64,000 bases of DNA from Sphingobium vermicomposti (GTDB lineage Bacteria; Pseudomonadota; Alphaproteobacteria; Sphingomonadales; Sphingomonadaceae): assembly GCF_011762025.1 (NCBI RefSeq), contig NZ_JAASQR010000002.1:248001-312000 (forward strand), written 5' to 3'. Positions within the stretch are counted from its first letter, which is position 1, and each line of letters begins with the position of its first letter. This document shows positions 1-7,776 of the stretch, in pieces. The notes under the pieces are model-generated. The model was not told the DNA's origin, did no database searches, and saw only the letters and a list, made by a program, of their open reading frames with translations. The position numbers and the translations under genes were made by a program.

Positions 1-1293
1 CATGCCGACCTCCAGCGCCTCTGCCATCCGCCAGCTTCGGCCAAGGTCGCGGGTGAAGATATAGGCGGCCAGACCGTCGGGCGCGGCATTCGCCAGGCCG
101 ATCACTTCCGCCTCATCAGTGAACCGCACGACCGGCGCGACCGGGCCGAAAATCTCTTCTTCCAGCATCCGCATGCCCGCCGCTGCGCCGGACAGGATCA
201 TCGGCGGCACGAACCGGCCCGTGGGCGACCGCTGCGGCCCGACCGGCACCGCGCCCTTGGCTTTCGCGTCCGCGATCAACGCTGTCACCTTTGCGACCGC
301 CGCGTCGTCGACCAACGGCCCGATTTTCGTATCGGGCGCGTCGCCGGGGCCGATGGTCAGCGCCGCCGCCGCTGCTGCGAACGCTTCGACAAAGCGGTCA
401 TGGATTCCGTCCTGCACATAGAAGCGATTGGCGCAGACACAGGTCTGGCCGCCGTTGCGGAATTTGGCGATTATCGCGCCTTCGACCGCTGCTGCCATAT
501 CCGCATCGTCGAACACGATGAAAGGCGCGTTGCCGCCCAACTCGAGGCTGAGCTTCTTCACCGTCGGCGCGCATTGCGCATAAAGGAGCGCACCGGTGCG
601 GGTCGATCCGGTGAAGCTGAGCTTGCGCACCGTGGGACTTGCCGTCAGCACGCCGCCGATCGCCACCGGATCGCCGGTCACGATATTGACGACGCCTGCG
701 GGAATCCCCGCCGCCAGCGCCAGTGCGCCCAGCGCGAAGGCGGTGAGGGGGGTCTGTTCGGCGGGCTTGATAACGATGGTGCACCCGGCGGCGAGCGCGG
801 GGGCGAGCTTGCGCGTGATCATCGCCGCCGGGAAATTCCAGGGCGTGATCGCGGCGACCACGCCGACGGGCTGCTTGATGACCATGATGCGGCGGTCGGC
901 CTGCGTCGCGGGAATGATTTCGCCATAAGCGCGCATCGCTTCGGCGGCGAACCAGCTGATGAAGCTGGCGGCATAGCCGATCTCGCCGCGTGCTTCGGCC
1001 AGCGGCTTGCCTTGTTCGGCGGTCAATATGCAGGCCAGCTCGTCACGATGCGCCAGGATGAGGTCGTGGTAGCGCATCAGCGCATCAGCGCGCGCGGACG
1101 CGGGCAGGGCGGCCCAGCCCGGCAAGGCACGCGCGGCGGCTGCAATCGCCTCCTGCGTTTCCCGCGCGCCCAGGGCGGGCACACGCGCGATCAGGCGGTT
1201 GTCGGCGGGATTATGGACGTCGAGCCATCGTTCCCCCGCGCGCCATTCCCCGTCGATCAGGCAGGCGTCGGGCCTAAGGTCGATGGCGCTCAC
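1..1293 (-). CDS. NAD(P)-dependent succinate-semialdehyde dehydrogenase-like (partial, C-terminus outside window)
   Basis: Aldehyde dehydrogenase that by family would oxidise succinate semialdehyde or a similar omega-aldehyde to the acid in the cytoplasm. The minus-strand translation from a GTG at 1293 shows the GabD-type run TAEQGKPLAEARGEI, the cofactor segment ITPWNFPAAMITRK, the catalytic glutamate in LELGGNAPF and the catalytic cysteine in NGGQTC. The GTG overlaps the stop of the upstream gene (GTGA), which supports this start and translational coupling. About 431 codons are present; the last roughly 50 residues lie off the left edge. It is the third of three tandem aldehyde dehydrogenases. 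The exact substrate is inferred from family resemblance only. Confidence 0.85.
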   Translation of the reverse strand, partial: MSAIDLRPDACLIDGEWRAGERWLDVHNPADNRLIARVPALGARETQEAIAAAARALPGWAALPASARADALMRYHDLILAHRDELACILTAEQGKPLAEARGEIGYAASFISWFAAEAMRAYGEIIPATQADRRIMVIKQPVGVVAAITPWNFPAAMITRKLAPALAAGCTIVIKPAEQTPLTAFALGALALAAGIPAGVVNIVTGDPVAIGGVLTASPTVRKLSFTGSTRTGALLYAQCAPTVKKLSLELGGNAPFIVFDDADMAAAVEGAIIAKFRNGGQTCVCANRFYVQDGIHDRFVEAFAAAAAALTIGPGDAPDTKIGPLVDDAAVAKVTALIADAKAKGAVPVGPQRSPTGRFVPPMILSGAAAGMRMLEEEIFGPVAPVVRFTDEAEVIGLANAAPDGLAAYIFTRDLGRSWRMAEALEVGM

Positions 1294-2795
1294 TTTATGC
1301 CCAGCCGCTGTGTCTTGTGCGTGCCCCGTGCCAGGGCGACATTCTTCGTTTCCATATAGAAATCGAAGCTCCAGTCACCGCCGTCGCGCCCGATCCCGCT
1401 GGCCTTCACGCCGCCGAAGGGGGTGGGCAGATGGCGGACATTCTCGCTGTTCACCCAGACCATGCCGACGTCCAGCGCGTCGGACACGCGCAGTGCGCGG
1501 GAAAGGTCGTTGGTCCACAGATAGCCCGCCAGGCCATAGTCGACGTCATTGGCCTTCGCGATTGCATCGGCTTCGTCATCGAAGGGGATGGCGGTCAGCA
1601 CCGGGCCGAAGATCTCCTCACGCGCGATGCGCATCGTCTGTTCGGCATTGGTGAACAATGTGGGTTGGAAGAAAAAGCCCTGCGTGCCCTCCACTGGCGC
1701 GCCGCCCGCCGCGATGGTCGCGCCTTCTTCGGCGGCGATCCCGGCATAGCTTGCCACCTTGGCGAAATGGCGGGGGTGGATCAGGGGGCCGACCTCCGTA
1801 TCCGGGTCGAACGGGTCGCCGACCTTGAGGCTCTTCACGCGCTCGGCCATCCTGGTAACGAACGTGTCATAGATATCGCGCTGGACCAATAGCCGCGACG
1901 AGGATGTGCAACGCTGACCGTTGAGCGAGTAGATCATGAACATCGCGGCATCGACTGCGCCATCCAGATCGGCGTCGTTGAACACGATGCAGGGATTTTT
2001 GCCGCCCAGTTCGAAATGCACCCGCTTCAATGTCTGCGCGCCCTGCCGCATGATGGCGCTGCCGGTCGAGGATTCGCCGACAAAGGCGATTGCCTTGATA
2101 TCGGGATGCTCGGTCAGGCGGCGGCCGGTGGTTTCGCCCAGACCGTTGACGGCGTTGAACACGCCAGCGGGCAGCCCCGCCTCCGCGCCGATTTCCACCA
2201 GCAGCCGCGCCGAATAGGGCGACCATTCGGCAGGCTTGTGCACCACCGTGCATCCCGCCGCCAGCGCGGGCGCGATCTTCCACGTCGACAGCATGAAGGG
2301 CGTGTTCCACGGCGTGATGACCGCCACCGGGCCGATCGGCTTGCGCGTGGTATAGTTCAGATGATCGGGCGCGGGCAGCGCCTGTCCGTCGGCGGCGGCG
2401 GGCGCGCGGTCAGCGAAGAAGCGGAAATTATCCGCCCCGCGCAGCGCCGCCTTGGACATGAAGCGCCAGCATTGTCCGGCGTCCAGACACTCCACCGCCG
2501 CGATTTCGTCCGCGCGCGCGACGATCAGGTCGGCCATGCGGTTGAGTATCCTGCGCCGCTCCTCCGCCGGTGTCGCGGCCCAGCCGGGAAAGGCGTCGCG
2601 CGCGGCGGCCACCGCCGCCTCCAACTGCGCCTCGGTCGCGTCGGCGCATTGGCCCAGCACGCCGCCTGTGCCCGGTTCAAGAATGTCGAAGACCGTTCCT
2701 TCGCCCGCGACCGGCTTGCCTGAAATGAAATGTCCCAAAGGGGCGGCGGTGAAACGGTCGATGGTGGCAATCGCCAGGGCGCGCTTGTCGGTCAT
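1290..2795 (-). CDS. Aldehyde dehydrogenase, HpaE-like (5-carboxymethyl-2-hydroxymuconate semialdehyde dehydrogenase family)
   Basis: A 501-residue aldehyde dehydrogenase. ITPWNTPFMLSTWKIAPA (cofactor region), FELGGKNP (general-base glutamate), SLNGQRCTSSSR (catalytic cysteine) and the C-terminal FGGVKASGIGRDGGDWSF followed by FYMETKN are signatures of the HpaE subgroup. The ATG at 2795 follows CGGAG by about 8 bases; the open frame runs further upstream but without family-like sequence. It overlaps the downstream dehydrogenase by 4 bp and lies 31 bp after the upstream one, so the three form an operon. HpaE enzymes act in homoprotocatechuate degradation, but no other hpa genes are visible. 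The substrate here may instead be an amine-derived aldehyde. Confidence 0.85.
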   Translation of the reverse strand: MTDKRALAIATIDRFTAAPLGHFISGKPVAGEGTVFDILEPGTGGVLGQCADATEAQLEAAVAAARDAFPGWAATPAEERRRILNRMADLIVARADEIAAVECLDAGQCWRFMSKAALRGADNFRFFADRAPAAADGQALPAPDHLNYTTRKPIGPVAVITPWNTPFMLSTWKIAPALAAGCTVVHKPAEWSPYSARLLVEIGAEAGLPAGVFNAVNGLGETTGRRLTEHPDIKAIAFVGESSTGSAIMRQGAQTLKRVHFELGGKNPCIVFNDADLDGAVDAAMFMIYSLNGQRCTSSSRLLVQRDIYDTFVTRMAERVKSLKVGDPFDPDTEVGPLIHPRHFAKVASYAGIAAEEGATIAAGGAPVEGTQGFFFQPTLFTNAEQTMRIAREEIFGPVLTAIPFDDEADAIAKANDVDYGLAGYLWTNDLSRALRVSDALDVGMVWVNSENVRHLPTPFGGVKASGIGRDGGDWSFDFYMETKNVALARGTHKTQRLGIK

Positions 2796-2826
2796 GGTCA
2801 AACTCCGAAAAATGACGGGGGCTGCG

Positions 2827-4233
2827 TCAGTCGTGCAGGACGCGCAGGGACAGAAATTCGCCAAGGCCGTGCGGCCCGAACTCGACGCCAAAGCCCGAAG
2901 CCTTGACCCCGCCGAAAGGCGTGTCGGGACGGATGGCACCGTGCTTGTTGACCCATGCGGTGCCGCATTCCAGTTGCAGCGCCAGGTCGCGCGCCCGCGC
3001 GATGTCGGACGACCAGATCGATCCACCAAGGCCGACATCGACCGCATTGGCCGCGGCGATCGCTTCATCGACATCGGTGTAGCGGATGATCGGCAAGGCA
3101 GGACCGAACTGTTCGTCGTCCACCAGCGCCATGCCCGGCTTTGCGTCCGCCACCAGGGTGATGGGATAGAACAGGCCGTTGCCGGGCGTAGGGCTGCCGC
3201 CGGTCAGGATGCGCGCGCCGCTGGCCCGCGCTTCGTCCACCAACCGGACGACCTTCTGGAACTGCATCTCATTTTGCAGCGGACCCAGCATGCTGTCCTC
3301 GTCAGTGCCGGGGCCGGTCTTGACCGCTGCGGCATAGGCGACCAGCGCATCGCACACCGCGTCATAGATGCTGTCATGCACGAACAGGCGCTTCAACGCC
3401 GCGCAGGTCTGCCCATTGTTGATGAACGCGCCCCAGAACAGCCCTTCGGCAATCGCCGCGGGATCGGCGTCGGGGAGGACGATGCCCGCATCATTGCCGC
3501 CCAGTTCCAGCGTCAGGCGTTTCACGGTCGGCGCGGCGCTCGCCATCACCTTGCGCCCGGTCGCGGTGGACCCGGTGAAACACACTTTGGCGACATCGGG
3601 ATGCGAAGTCAGGATGGCACCAAGCGCGTCCGGCCCGGCGACGGCGTTGAGGACACCGGGCGGCAGCGCTTCTTGCAAGAGTTCCACCAGCTTGAGCGTC
3701 GTGAGCGGCGTGAAGGGCGACGGCTTGATCACGACCGTATTGCCTGCGCGGATCGCGGGCATGATCTGCCAGATCGCGATCATCAGCGGCCAGTTCCACG
3801 GGGTGATCGCCGCGACCACGCCCAGCGGGCGACGATGGATGGCGATATGGGTGTCGTCGTCGTCCTGAACATATTCGACCGGGAGTGACAGGGTGGCGGT
3901 GTGCCGGGTCCATGCGGCTGCGCCGCCGACTTCGAACCGCGCGCCCATGCCGTTGAGCGGCTTTCCCTGTTCAGCGGTGAGCAGTTGGGCGAGGGTTTCG
4001 GCATGTTCCTCGATAATGTCGGCGCAGCGCGAAACCGCCGCCTGCCGGTCGGCATCGGGCGTGGCGGCCCAGTCGGCAAAAGCGGTGCGCGCCGCCCCGA
4101 TTGCCCGTTCGCAGGCCGCAGCGTCAGCCGTCGCGACTTCGCCTGCCGACCCGCCGGTGGCCGGGTTGGCCACGGTGGAGAGCGTTTCGCCATATTCCAA
4201 CGACCCGGCAATGATTGCGCCCGCATATGTCAT
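2827..4233 (-). CDS. Aldehyde dehydrogenase family protein
   Basis: A 468-residue aldehyde dehydrogenase with ITPWNWPLMIAIWQIMPA (cofactor site), LELGGNDAGI (catalytic glutamate) and FINNGQTCAALKR (catalytic cysteine). It resembles the broad-range betaine/aminobutyraldehyde group more than GabD. The ATG at 4233 has a purine-rich GAGAGG about 10 bases upstream; an in-frame start further up would run through the palindromic promoter region. It is the first gene of the three-dehydrogenase operon and is transcribed divergently from the AraC regulator, which is its likely controller. The substrate is not determined by the sequence. Confidence 0.85.
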   Translation of the reverse strand: MTYAGAIIAGSLEYGETLSTVANPATGGSAGEVATADAAACERAIGAARTAFADWAATPDADRQAAVSRCADIIEEHAETLAQLLTAEQGKPLNGMGARFEVGGAAAWTRHTATLSLPVEYVQDDDDTHIAIHRRPLGVVAAITPWNWPLMIAIWQIMPAIRAGNTVVIKPSPFTPLTTLKLVELLQEALPPGVLNAVAGPDALGAILTSHPDVAKVCFTGSTATGRKVMASAAPTVKRLTLELGGNDAGIVLPDADPAAIAEGLFWGAFINNGQTCAALKRLFVHDSIYDAVCDALVAYAAAVKTGPGTDEDSMLGPLQNEMQFQKVVRLVDEARASGARILTGGSPTPGNGLFYPITLVADAKPGMALVDDEQFGPALPIIRYTDVDEAIAAANAVDVGLGGSIWSSDIARARDLALQLECGTAWVNKHGAIRPDTPFGGVKASGFGVEFGPHGLGEFLSLRVLHD

Positions 4234-4268
4234 TCGCGCCCATCCTCTCTTCGATACTGGTCGCATAT

Positions 4269-4286
4269 AACTTATCATGATAAGTT
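4269..4286. promoter_or_regulatory. Perfect 18-bp palindrome in divergent promoter
   Basis: AACTTATCATGATAAGTT is identical to its reverse complement. It sits 36 bp upstream of the dehydrogenase operon start and 75 bp upstream of the AraC-type gene, in the only gap between the two divergent units. This is where an operator for a dimeric regulator would be expected. AraC proteins usually bind direct repeats, so a different dimeric repressor could be the reader. Confidence 0.5.
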
Positions 4287-4360
4287 GTTCAAGCCTTGTC
4301 GAAACTGGAGATATGGTGCGTGATGCGGGCAGGGCGCATTGCTGAAAGCGAGGGGATGAC

Positions 4361-5401
4361 ATGGCGCGTCGAAGAACGCCGAGCGCACCGCCGGTTCCGA
4401 CCATTCGGGCGGTCAGCGTGCAGCGCCTGATCGAAAGGCTGGATAGAGACGATGAAAAGGTATCCGCGCTGCTGCAACAGCATGATGTCGCGCTTGCTGG
4501 ACTGATCGACCCCTATGCGATCATGCCGCTAGCCCGCTATGTCGCCTTGCTGGAGGATGCGGCGGACCTGCTTGGCGCGCCGCATCTAGGCGCGGAAATG
4601 GGAAGTTGCTTTCGGCCTGCCGATATCGGCCCGACAGGACTGATATTTTCGCTGTCAGGCACGCTGGGTGACGCGTTCGCGCGCATGGATCGCTATCTGC
4701 CCGCTTTTCAGACATCGACTTCGTCCGGCCTGCTGAACGCGGGCGAGGATGTGCTGTGGGCCTATCGCATCCACGACCCGCGCATCTGGCCCCGGCGGCA
4801 GGATGCCGAATATGCCGTGATGGCGACCTGCGAACTGATCCGCAGTTGCCTGACGTCCCCCTGGTGGCCGATGGAGGTTCATTTCGAACATTCAGCGCCT
4901 GCCGATACGGGGGCGCTGCGACGCCTGTTTCGCGCTCCGGTACTGTTCGATCAGCCCACCAACGGACTGCTATTGTCCCGGCAGGACGTCGACCGGGTCA
5001 ACCGCGTCGAAGATCGCGACTTGTTGCAGGTTCTGGAACGGCACGTCACGGAATTGCTTCAGGTGCACCAGTCTGAAGAGACGTTCGCGGGGCGTGTGGA
5101 ATGGCTCATTGCCATGTATCTCGACAAGCGACCGATCACATTGGACGGGATGGCCGCAGCGCTGGGGGTGCCGCCGCGCAGCCTGCAACGCCGTCTGGCG
5201 GAGGAGGGAACGTCGCTACGGCAATTGTTGCGCGATCACCGCACGCGGCTGACCGATGCGCGCCTGGGGGAGGGGGCGCGCGACGTGGCGGGGCTGGTCC
5301 AGGCGCTGGGCTATTCGGAACGCTCGGTCCTGTCGCGGGCCTATCGCGGCTGGACGGGCCGCCCGCTGATCCGGGGGCGCAAAACCGCGCACGAGAGGTA
5401 A
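4361..5401 (+). CDS. AraC-family transcriptional regulator (arabinose-binding-like N-domain)
   Basis: A 346-residue regulator of the OruR/ArgR-like AraC group. Residues about 20-210 match the variant ligand-binding domain of this group (DPYAIMPLARYVALLEDAAD, then GLIFSLSGTLGDAFARM). Residues about 245-340 form the paired helix-turn-helix (TLDGMAAALGVPPRSLQRRL, ALGYSERSVLSRAYRGWTG). The start at 4361 follows GAGGGGATGAC. It is divergent from the aldehyde dehydrogenases and co-directional with the oxidoreductase and cupin, so it probably activates one or both units in response to an amine or amino-acid-derived inducer. The ligand is unknown. Confidence 0.88.
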   Translation: MARRRTPSAPPVPTIRAVSVQRLIERLDRDDEKVSALLQQHDVALAGLIDPYAIMPLARYVALLEDAADLLGAPHLGAEMGSCFRPADIGPTGLIFSLSGTLGDAFARMDRYLPAFQTSTSSGLLNAGEDVLWAYRIHDPRIWPRRQDAEYAVMATCELIRSCLTSPWWPMEVHFEHSAPADTGALRRLFRAPVLFDQPTNGLLLSRQDVDRVNRVEDRDLLQVLERHVTELLQVHQSEETFAGRVEWLIAMYLDKRPITLDGMAAALGVPPRSLQRRLAEEGTSLRQLLRDHRTRLTDARLGEGARDVAGLVQALGYSERSVLSRAYRGWTGRPLIRGRKTAHER

Positions 5402-5523
5402 CAAGCGGGCGCTCCTCAGCGCTTCGGCTTCGTGGCGTATTTCGTCCTGTTCTTGTCGTAATCTGCAATATCGTCGGCTTCGTTTCCACGTCAGATTTCC
5501 TGTCGAACAACAGGAGATGGTCG

Positions 5524-6834
5524 ATGGGGGAAGAGATGCGACGGTTGGACGCCCTCAATTATTATACGGCCACCAAAAAATATGATCTCCAGTTCCCCCG
5601 GCTGGTGGACGATATCGACGTCGATGTCGTCGTGATCGGCGGCGGGTTTTCGGGCATCAACACCGCGCTGGAACTGGCCGAGAAGGGCTATACCAGCATC
5701 GCCGTGCTGGAGGCGCGCCATCTGGGCTATGGCGGCACGGGCCGTAACGGCGGACAGGTGATGGCGGGCATCGGCCATGACATCAACAAGGTGGCGCGCC
5801 ATATCGGCAAGGAAGGGCTGGAAACGCTGTTCGAGATTGCCAGCCTGGGCGCGGGCATCCTGCGCGGGCGTGCGGAAAAATATAATATCGATGCGGACGT
5901 TCAGCGCGGCTACGCCTATCTCGCCTATAATCAGCGGCAGTTGAAGACATTGCGCGGCTGGGTCGACGAATTTCGCGCTGCCGATCCCGATGAGGATGTC
6001 GAGCTGCTGGTCGGCAAGGACGTCCAGCAGGTCATTGGATCGGACGTGTTCGCCGGCGCGATCAAGCATATGGGCGGCGGTCATGTCCATTCGCTCAACC
6101 TGCTGCTTGGCGAGGCCAAGGCGCTCGTCGGCCTTGGCGCGCGGATATTCGAAAACAGCCCGGTGATCAGCGTCGAATATGGTGACCGCATCACCGTGCG
6201 GACGAATGCCGGGAGCGTGCGGGCGTCCAAGCTGCTGTGGGCCTGCGACAGCTTTCTGGCCGGGCTGGAACCGGAAATATATGGCAAGACGATCAACACC
6301 TATGCCTATCAGATCGCGACGGAGCCGCTGCCCGAAGCACTGATCCAGCGCATCAGCCCGATTCGGGGTGCGTATAGCGATATCAGGCCGGTGATAGATT
6401 ATTATCGGGTCACGGCGGATAATCGGCTTTTGTACGGGTCGGCAACGCAACTTATTGAATATTTCCCGTCCGACATTGCCGCCTGGGCCCGGCCGCTGAT
6501 GCTCAAGACTTTTCCGTACCTCCAACATGTGAAGATCGACCATGCCTGGGGCGGACCGATGGCGTGCAGCGCCAATCTCTTTCCACAGATCGGCACTTTG
6601 TCCGGTCGCCCCAATGCCTTTTATGTGCAGGGCTATTCCGGCTTTGGCGTCACCCCGTCGCACATCGTCTGTAAGGTGCTGGCCGAGGGTATGAGCGAAG
6701 GCTCCGCCCGCTACGACCTCATGCGTTCGATCCCGCATATGCGGGTGCTGGGCAAGGATGGGTTCCGGCGGGGCATGATGTCCGCCGCGAAGAGTTGGCA
6801 CCAGCTTACCGGCTATTTCAACGGCCGCCGCTAA
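5524..6834 (+). CDS. FAD-dependent amine oxidoreductase, PuuB-like
   Basis: A 436-residue D-amino-acid-oxidase-fold flavoenzyme. A dinucleotide-binding motif (VVVIGGGFSG, residues 35-44) is followed by the RNGGQV segment typical of gamma-glutamylputrescine oxidase and related enzymes. The C-terminal FYVQGYSGFGVTPSHI closes the FAD site. The ATG at 5524 is preceded by AGGAGATGGTCG; the frame stays open far upstream over the AraC gene but is not coding there. With the aldehyde dehydrogenases nearby it would turn an amine into an aldehyde and then an acid, as in polyamine catabolism. No glutamylpolyamine synthetase is present in the window, so the substrate is inferred. Confidence 0.85.
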   Translation: MGEEMRRLDALNYYTATKKYDLQFPRLVDDIDVDVVVIGGGFSGINTALELAEKGYTSIAVLEARHLGYGGTGRNGGQVMAGIGHDINKVARHIGKEGLETLFEIASLGAGILRGRAEKYNIDADVQRGYAYLAYNQRQLKTLRGWVDEFRAADPDEDVELLVGKDVQQVIGSDVFAGAIKHMGGGHVHSLNLLLGEAKALVGLGARIFENSPVISVEYGDRITVRTNAGSVRASKLLWACDSFLAGLEPEIYGKTINTYAYQIATEPLPEALIQRISPIRGAYSDIRPVIDYYRVTADNRLLYGSATQLIEYFPSDIAAWARPLMLKTFPYLQHVKIDHAWGGPMACSANLFPQIGTLSGRPNAFYVQGYSGFGVTPSHIVCKVLAEGMSEGSARYDLMRSIPHMRVLGKDGFRRGMMSAAKSWHQLTGYFNGRR

Positions 6835-6858
6835 TCGGCGGAATATAGGAGATTAATC

Positions 6859-7215
6859 ATGTTTCCCGTACATCCAAACAACATCCCCGAACTCGATGCG
6901 TGGGGCACCGTGGCCGACTTGGGTTCCGAAATTCTCGACGGTCCCGGCTTTTGCTTCGGCAAGATGATCCATGGCGATCCGAGCACGCCGGTGTCGTGCG
7001 GCTATTTCGCGACGGTCAAGGGCAAGTTCCGCATGACCTATCCCTTTTCGGAACATGCCCTGGTTGTCGAAGGGAACGTCACGCTGACCGATGAGCGTAC
7101 TGGGGAAGCCACGACCTACGGCGCGGGCGACGGCTGGTTCGTCGAAAAGGACACCCCCGTCCTGTGGGAGGTCCACAGCGACCGTTTCACCAAAAATTAT
7201 GTGGCGATAATGTGA
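6859..7215 (+). CDS. Cupin domain protein (EutQ/DUF861-like)
   Basis: A 118-residue single cupin. The barrel core reads SEHALVVEGNVTLTDERTG followed by YGAGDGWFVEKDTPVLWEV, which is the cupin_3 pattern. It starts 24 bp after the oxidoreductase stop with GGAG upstream and is almost surely co-transcribed with it. Small cupins of this type often accompany amine oxidases and putrescine genes, where they may bind a metal or the substrate; their chemistry is poorly known. Confidence 0.75.
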   Translation: MFPVHPNNIPELDAWGTVADLGSEILDGPGFCFGKMIHGDPSTPVSCGYFATVKGKFRMTYPFSEHALVVEGNVTLTDERTGEATTYGAGDGWFVEKDTPVLWEVHSDRFTKNYVAIM

Positions 7216-7776
7216 TAGTTGGCATGATGCCCACCGATCCGGTGCGCGAGACGGAGCCTTTCACGTATCGCCGTTAGGGTCCCGGCAGATGCTCCGTGAG
7301 CAGCGTAACAGTCGCCGGTTATAGACGCGCGCCGCTGTCGCGACAGGCTGTTGATAAAGTGGCGGCAAAGGGGCGGCGCGCGGGCCGGAACACTTAGTTC
7401 AAAACCGCTGATAACTTATGTTCAGCGGAAAACCAAAATGTTGGCAGTTACCAAGACCGCTGGCACAACTTTAGTTTGTCATTGGCTCTGTTTTCCGTGG
7501 TTTCTGACTGATAGTTTCAGGCCCGCTGACCGCCTCAACAGCATCTTGATTATAGCCAGCCCGAGGGGATTTTTCGAGTGACACGCCAAGAAACCTGAAA
7601 TCTCAAGTGTCAGATTTGTCGCCCAAAGAGCGTGCGTCCGCTTGCGTTATTGCGAGCATGACCCGACGCACTCGGATCCTCGCGCCGAAATTGGCAATCA
7701 TCTCTGGGGCGGTGCGAGTGGTTCACGTGAGGATGATATCTAGCTGAAATCGACTATTATCATCCATATGAGGACG
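7216..7776. other. Intergenic stretch, presumed left flank of the Tn7-like element
   Basis: No gene with a plausible start and codon pattern was found. The stretch holds the junction between the catabolic cluster and the transposon operon. CTGAAATC occurs twice in the same orientation (about 7593 and 7744) and once inverted at the other side of the element (about 14768), so these may be transposase sites. No clear terminal inverted repeat or target duplication could be defined by eye. Confidence 0.3.
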
